From assembly GCF_008329715.1 (NCBI RefSeq), contig NZ_VTSR01000013.1:1-64000 (forward strand): a DNA stretch of 64,000 nt, in the 5' to 3' direction. Positions 60,215-64,000 of this stretch are shown piece after piece (within the stretch, counting starts at the first letter, position 1; every line of letters starts with the position of its first letter). The notes below the pieces were generated by a model. It was not told where the DNA came from and made no database searches. It saw only the letters and a program-made list of their open reading frames with translations. The position numbers were made by a program, and so were the translations under genes. The stretch comes from Gimesia chilikensis (GTDB lineage: Bacteria > Planctomycetota > Planctomycetia > Planctomycetales > Planctomycetaceae).

Positions 60215-61687
60215 TTATTTCACGAACTGCAGTGAATACAGATCGGCATCTTTCATCACAAACTTCAGACGTACCGGCTTGCCACTGAGTGCAGAGACAT
60301 CGGAGCCCCCTTTCCAGGTGACGATCCGATTGATCTCGTTTCCGATCTGCTCACGTGCATCAGCGAGAGTGAAACCGGGAATCGGCTTACCGTTTTCATC
60401 CTGGATCTCGACTTTGATACCTCCCGCGGCAGATGTCGAAAAGTTGATCGACAGTTCAGAACCATCAAAGGTCAGCGGCTTCGTCACTAATTCCCCACCG
60501 GCATAGTCAGCCCGAACAGAAGCAAAACCGTCCAGACGCAGCGAATAGCGACGCAGATGGGCGGTAGGCTGCGCATAATCCTGATTCACGTACACTGACA
60601 TTTCTGCCGGTCCGGTCTGAACCACGTTCAATGCAGGATAGTTCGTCCGCGAGACCCAGTTCTGAGCGCCGATGCCCCCGGTGATGAATCCACTCAGAAA
60701 AGTGCGATCATACATGTTACCGCCGCGGGTCGTCATCAGAATCGCATCGGATGTATCTTTGAAGTAGCGGGGATGCACGCCAATTTTTTCTGCCTGCTCA
60801 TCGGTCAGCACCTGCCGCCCGGGCATGAAGCGGGCTGCGACAGCCAGATAAATATGAGGTGCCCTGAAATAGGGGTGGGTCTGGTTGGTATAGAGATGTT
60901 CGATCGGCGATTTGTCGCCCCGATGCGTGTATTCCATCAGCACCGGTTCGGACCAGTGAATGAAATCGTCACTCTCCGTCCGGGCAATCCGACGGAGTTT
61001 ATCTTTGAAGACCCGGAAGTAGCTGATGTATTTTTTCTCAACCGGGGACCAGAACGCGACGTTCTGAGAATCAAACATATAAGGAAACGGCACCATCTCT
61101 TTGGAGATCACGGTTCCCGCAGGATGCTGTTTCCAGTGAATCCCATCTGGCGAAGTGAACGCGACCAGGCCGCTTTTCATCGTCCCGCCCAGCGCCTTGT
61201 AGCGTTCCGACTCAGGAACTCCCGGGCGTGTATCCAGGAACGGACTGAGGTTATGCGTCATCGGAGCCGCATCAGCCAGGATGATATTGTTCTTTTTGAA
61301 ACCCTGCTTTTCGAACAGAGAAAACTCGGGCTTGGTCCAGTGAATCCCATCCTTCGATTCCGCATAGCAGTAGACTTCTCCGGTGTCGCCGTCCGCTCCC
61401 GCCTGAGGGCGTCCCCGGTAGTAAGCACGATACAGGTCGCCATCTTTAATGATCGTGCAGTAGCCGCAGAACAGTCCTTCCCATGGCTTATCGAATTTCA
61501 GAACGACGCCTTCATCAACAGGCTGATGCAGACGCAGGCTCACGTTTTGCATTTTGCCGATCAAATAGTCATCCACAAACAGCTCGCGGTGATCCCCGAT
61601 CGGGAGCGGCTTTTTCTCGCCTGCCTGCAGGCCGACAACATTCAGACTTCCCACAAAAAACAGCATGAACAGCAGCAGTGGTCTCAT
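60215..61687 (-). CDS. Secreted five-bladed-propeller glycosidase-like protein
   Basis: The product has 490 residues. A signal peptide ends near GLQAG. RELFVDDYLIG, then YRAYYRGRP, ESKDGIHWTKPEF, TSPDGIHWKQHPA and ESDDFIHWSEPV show the repeated D-G-I-H-W blades of a GH32/GH43-like propeller. The C-terminal region (about 370-490) is a beta-sandwich. Such proteins in planctomycetes are annotated as glycosyl hydrolases of unknown sugar. It is divergent from the GntR-type regulator, whose operator covers its promoter. Confidence 0.78.
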   Translation of the reverse strand: MRPLLLFMLFFVGSLNVVGLQAGEKKPLPIGDHRELFVDDYLIGKMQNVSLRLHQPVDEGVVLKFDKPWEGLFCGYCTIIKDGDLYRAYYRGRPQAGADGDTGEVYCYAESKDGIHWTKPEFSLFEKQGFKKNNIILADAAPMTHNLSPFLDTRPGVPESERYKALGGTMKSGLVAFTSPDGIHWKQHPAGTVISKEMVPFPYMFDSQNVAFWSPVEKKYISYFRVFKDKLRRIARTESDDFIHWSEPVLMEYTHRGDKSPIEHLYTNQTHPYFRAPHIYLAVAARFMPGRQVLTDEQAEKIGVHPRYFKDTSDAILMTTRGGNMYDRTFLSGFITGGIGAQNWVSRTNYPALNVVQTGPAEMSVYVNQDYAQPTAHLRRYSLRLDGFASVRADYAGGELVTKPLTFDGSELSINFSTSAAGGIKVEIQDENGKPIPGFTLADAREQIGNEINRIVTWKGGSDVSALSGKPVRLKFVMKDADLYSLQFVK

Positions 61688-61785
61688 GTGAATCTCCCGT
61701 CTCCTGAAAAGACATCTTGTATCTTTGGAAAAGCATTTCCGTCTGGCACCAATTCAGATTATTGACATTCCGAGTGAATGCATTG

Positions 61786-61813
61786 TTGACACCACACAAA
61801 CAACTTGTATCAT
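61786..61813 (+). promoter_or_regulatory. Promoter of the GntR-type regulator gene
   Basis: TTGACA at 61786-61791 and TATCAT at 61808-61813, with 16 bp between, face the regulator gene about 65 bp away. The -10 box lies within the palindromic operator. Confidence 0.6.
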
Positions 61814-61827
61814 ATTTGAATACAAGT
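61803..61827. promoter_or_regulatory. Palindromic operator for the GntR/LacI-type regulator
   Basis: Half-sites acttgtat (61803-61810) and atacaagt (61820-61827) are perfect complements around 9 nt. The half-site resembles the ATTTGTAC half of AraR operators bound by proteins with the same GntR-plus-sensor build. It overlaps both divergent promoters, so bound regulator should repress its own gene and the glycosidase-like gene. Confidence 0.7.
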
Positions 61828-61835
61828 AACGTCAA
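61809..61835 (-). promoter_or_regulatory. Candidate promoter of the glycosidase-like gene
   Basis: On the minus strand TTGACG (61835-61830) and TATGAT (61814-61809) are 15 bp apart, a short spacer. It overlaps the operator and the opposite promoter. Confidence 0.4.
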
Positions 61836-61877
61836 ACTCTGCTTTTTTCAACCCTGATCTGAGAAATTCTCGCGGCC

Positions 61878-63038
61878 ATGACAGCACGTGCCCCGGATTC
61901 ACAACAGACCAGCCCTGCAACCTCGCCCCCCGGCAAGCAGCGCCCGAAATACCTGCAGCTGGTGGAACAGCTCATGGAGCAGATTACGCAGGGCGAACTC
62001 AAGCCCGGAGCCGCACTGCCCTCGGAGCACCAGCTCTGTGAAACCCACCAACTGGCGCGGACCACCGTCCGCAATGCAATGCAACTGCTCGAAGAACAGG
62101 GCTGGATCAACCGCATTCACGGCAAAGGTTCGTTCGTCAGCACCAAACCGCCGATCCCCATTAAACAGCAGCTCGATATTTTCGCTTTCGTACTCCCTGA
62201 AGTGCGTACCGGCTTTTATCCGTCATTGCAGCGGAGTTTCGAACAGGCAGCCGCCCTCACCCAGAATCAGGTGCTCGTCTGCTGCACGGAAAACAAAGTC
62301 GACATGCAGGGCAATACGATCCTGCAACTCATCGACAAACACGTCGCCGGTGTGGCCCTGGTCCCCGCGACCGTCCCCCCGACCCCCGCGTACCAGGTGC
62401 GACAACTGCAACAGCATGGCATTCCCGTCGTCTTCTGCCACCGGGATGTCGAAGGCATCCAGGCCCCCCTGCTTTCCATCCCCTTCCGTGAAGTCGGCCT
62501 GCTGGCAGGACAGACACTGCTGGAACAGGGACACCGTTCGATCGCCCTGTTTTCCCCGCATCGCGCCACTGCCTCGATTGAATACGAAACCGGACTCCGC
62601 GAAGCCCTGGCTGACAGCGCTGACTCTTGCCCGGAACCGTTCATCTTTCACGGACCCAGTTCGCAGCTGCATCCCATCGACTATGAAGCGGATCTGCTCA
62701 ACACCCTGGAAACCATGTTCCAGCGCCCCGATCCACCCACGGCGATCTTCGCGACTTTCGACTCACTGGCCGAGCTGATTTACCTGCTGCTCGGCAAACT
62801 GGGAAAACGCGTTCCGGAAGATGTCTCCCTGCTCGGATTCGGTGGCACGGTCCGCCATGGCGCAATCCAGAGCAGACTCTCTTCGATCACCGTTGATGAA
62901 GTCGCCATTGGTAGAAAAGCAGCTGAGCTGCTGACCCAGATGAAACAGGGAGAACTTCCCATCGATTCTGCGGAAGTATTTCCCATGCCCATTAACACCA
63001 GCGCCGGACAGACACTGGGACCACCCCCAGCTCAATAA
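61878..63038 (+). CDS. GntR/LacI-type (AraR-like) transcription regulator
   Basis: The product has 386 residues. A winged helix of GntR type covers about 24-92, with LKPGAALPSEHQLCETHQLA and TTVRNAMQLLEEQGWINRIH, GKGSFV. A periplasmic-binding-protein-like LacI sensor follows at about 97-380, with FRRS-like RSFEQAAAL, PVVFCHRD, HRSIALFS, IFATFDSLAELI and PEDVSLLGFGG. Sugar binding would release DNA. It is divergent from the glycosidase-like gene and precedes the carboxypeptidase by 35 bp. Confidence 0.93.
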   Translation: MTARAPDSQQTSPATSPPGKQRPKYLQLVEQLMEQITQGELKPGAALPSEHQLCETHQLARTTVRNAMQLLEEQGWINRIHGKGSFVSTKPPIPIKQQLDIFAFVLPEVRTGFYPSLQRSFEQAAALTQNQVLVCCTENKVDMQGNTILQLIDKHVAGVALVPATVPPTPAYQVRQLQQHGIPVVFCHRDVEGIQAPLLSIPFREVGLLAGQTLLEQGHRSIALFSPHRATASIEYETGLREALADSADSCPEPFIFHGPSSQLHPIDYEADLLNTLETMFQRPDPPTAIFATFDSLAELIYLLLGKLGKRVPEDVSLLGFGGTVRHGAIQSRLSSITVDEVAIGRKAAELLTQMKQGELPIDSAEVFPMPINTSAGQTLGPPPAQ

Positions 63039-63073
63039 CAATTCCCCAACTTCGCCCCGACGAGGCCTCAACC

Positions 63074-64000
63074 ATGCCTGCCAGACTGTTCTCCCCCCGT
63101 ATCCCATTGACCTCTCCCCTGTGGTTCGCACTCTGCCTGCTCTGCTTACTTACCTGGCAACCACCTGAACTGGCAGCCCAGGAAACCCCAACACTGGAGC
63201 AGAAACTCGCCGGGCTCCCGCAACCCTGGCAGGAAAAGCTGCATCGCCTGACACTCAAGGAATACACGGAAACGCTGAAATACTGGGAGGAAACTCATCC
63301 CGACCTGGTTCAGGTCGACCGGATCGGCGTGACGCTCGAAGGCATTCCGCTCCCCATGATGAAAATCACCGATCCCGGTACAGATCTGAAACTGAAACAG
63401 ATCTGTCTGGTCACAGCCCTGCATGGCGGCCCCGAACGCAGTGGCACCACCACAGTGCTGCACTTTGTTGAATGGCTGCTCAGCGATGATCCAGAGGCGG
63501 TACGCACCAGACAGAATCAACTGCTGCTGATCATCCCCATCATCAACCCGTATGCTTACTTCGATACGGATCGCTTTGGTAATTCCCAGAAGATCGACCC
63601 CTACACCGGAGGTGGCACCGCCAACTGGGATCTCAAAACCCTGCAGTTCAAGCTGCCGGAAAAATCGCCGGAAGTCATGGCAGTCCTGTCAGTCGTCGAT
63701 CAGTTCAAGCCTGACGTCCATGTCGATGTGCACGGGACCGGTCTACAGGAATACAGCCCCGAACAACTGGGCTCCCGAGAACGCTACCGCGGTCAGACGA
63801 TGTTTGAAGTCACCGGCTCCGCTTATTCGAATATGTCGCTCCGCCCGTGGGACTGGCGGATCACCGAAGCCATTAACCAGGCGGGAGAAGCAGCGGGGTA
63901 CGGTTACGATCGCTTCGAAGCGGACGCCCAGCGTCTCTTCTGGGGCACTTCCCTGACGGCAATCTCCAATCGACTCTGGCTGGGACGCCCTCAGTTCTAC
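63074..64000 (+). CDS. M14-family zinc carboxypeptidase, 5' part (3' end outside window)
   Basis: The frame from ATG 63074 is open to the right edge, giving 309 residues of an incomplete protein. A signal peptide ends near PELAAQ. TALHGGPERSGTTT carries the first zinc ligands (His, Glu), IINPYAYFDTDRFGN the substrate region, and DVHVDVHGTGLQEY the third zinc His. This is the M14 peptidase fold; the HGGPE spacing is one residue longer than the usual H-x-x-E. It probably follows the regulator in one transcript and digests exported peptides or peptidoglycan stems. Confidence 0.82.
   Translation, partial: MPARLFSPRIPLTSPLWFALCLLCLLTWQPPELAAQETPTLEQKLAGLPQPWQEKLHRLTLKEYTETLKYWEETHPDLVQVDRIGVTLEGIPLPMMKITDPGTDLKLKQICLVTALHGGPERSGTTTVLHFVEWLLSDDPEAVRTRQNQLLLIIPIINPYAYFDTDRFGNSQKIDPYTGGGTANWDLKTLQFKLPEKSPEVMAVLSVVDQFKPDVHVDVHGTGLQEYSPEQLGSRERYRGQTMFEVTGSAYSNMSLRPWDWRITEAINQAGEAAGYGYDRFEADAQRLFWGTSLTAISNRLWLGRPQFY

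Overview
This window is a chromosomal segment of a planctomycete (Planctomycetota), most like Gimesia and its relatives. The evidence is the combination of protein families: two DUF1559 prepilin-like proteins, a DUF1549/DUF1553 and DUF1501 pair, a PVC-type CxxCH haem protein fused to a beta-propeller and HEAT-like repeats, DUF1080, a sulfatase, an ECF sigma factor next to a FecR/LamG protein, and a giant secreted protein with a LEPR-XLL-like N-terminal motif. Assignment to a genus is inference.

Layout. 1-11040 is one uninterrupted minus-strand reading frame of at least 3,680 codons that runs off the left edge: a giant surface or secreted protein with right-handed beta-helix repeats, two tandem LamG domains and long beta-rich repeat modules. 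11.1-24.1 kb holds two lipoproteins (one with TPRs), an MtfA-type peptidase, a sulfatase, a trio of TadE/TadG-like pseudopilins, a small membrane protein, and an operon of a GT-C glycosyltransferase followed by a 1,107-aa AsmA-like protein. 24.4-36.4 kb holds an orphan FlgI-domain protein, a sterol-desaturase-family membrane protein, a cold-shock pair (DEAD-box helicase and CspA, both with long leaders), a DUF1559 protein, ferrochelatase, an acyltransferase-3 protein, a lipoprotein-type MsrA, a BioF2-like acetyltransferase and a Pmp3-type small membrane protein.

36.4-39.4 kb is a degraded integrative element. A 26-bp copy of the 3' end of a tRNA-Met(CAT) gene lies 2,882 bp from the intact gene. 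Between the copies are the 3' stub of a tyrosine integrase with a nonsense codon, an A/T-rich secreted orphan protein with its own terminator, and several perfect inverted repeats. I consider this the most distinctive undescribed structure here, together with the giant protein.

39.6-51.9 kb is a carbohydrate and sulfatase-type catabolic neighbourhood: a BNR sialidase-like protein, a CehA/McbA-type PHP hydrolase, the PVC haem protein, DUF1080, and the DUF1549/1553-DUF1501 pair. 52.5-56.3 kb is a compact cassette of ECF sigma factor, FecR/LamG membrane protein, DUF1559 pseudopilin and small lipoprotein, with translational coupling and an intergenic hairpin. 56.4-64 kb holds a Na/Pi cotransporter, an SDR and Gfo/Idh pair, a glycosidase-like protein divergent from a GntR/LacI-type regulator with a palindromic operator over both promoters, and the start of an M14 carboxypeptidase that continues past the right edge.

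All functions are read from motifs and family resemblance by eye. No database search was run.
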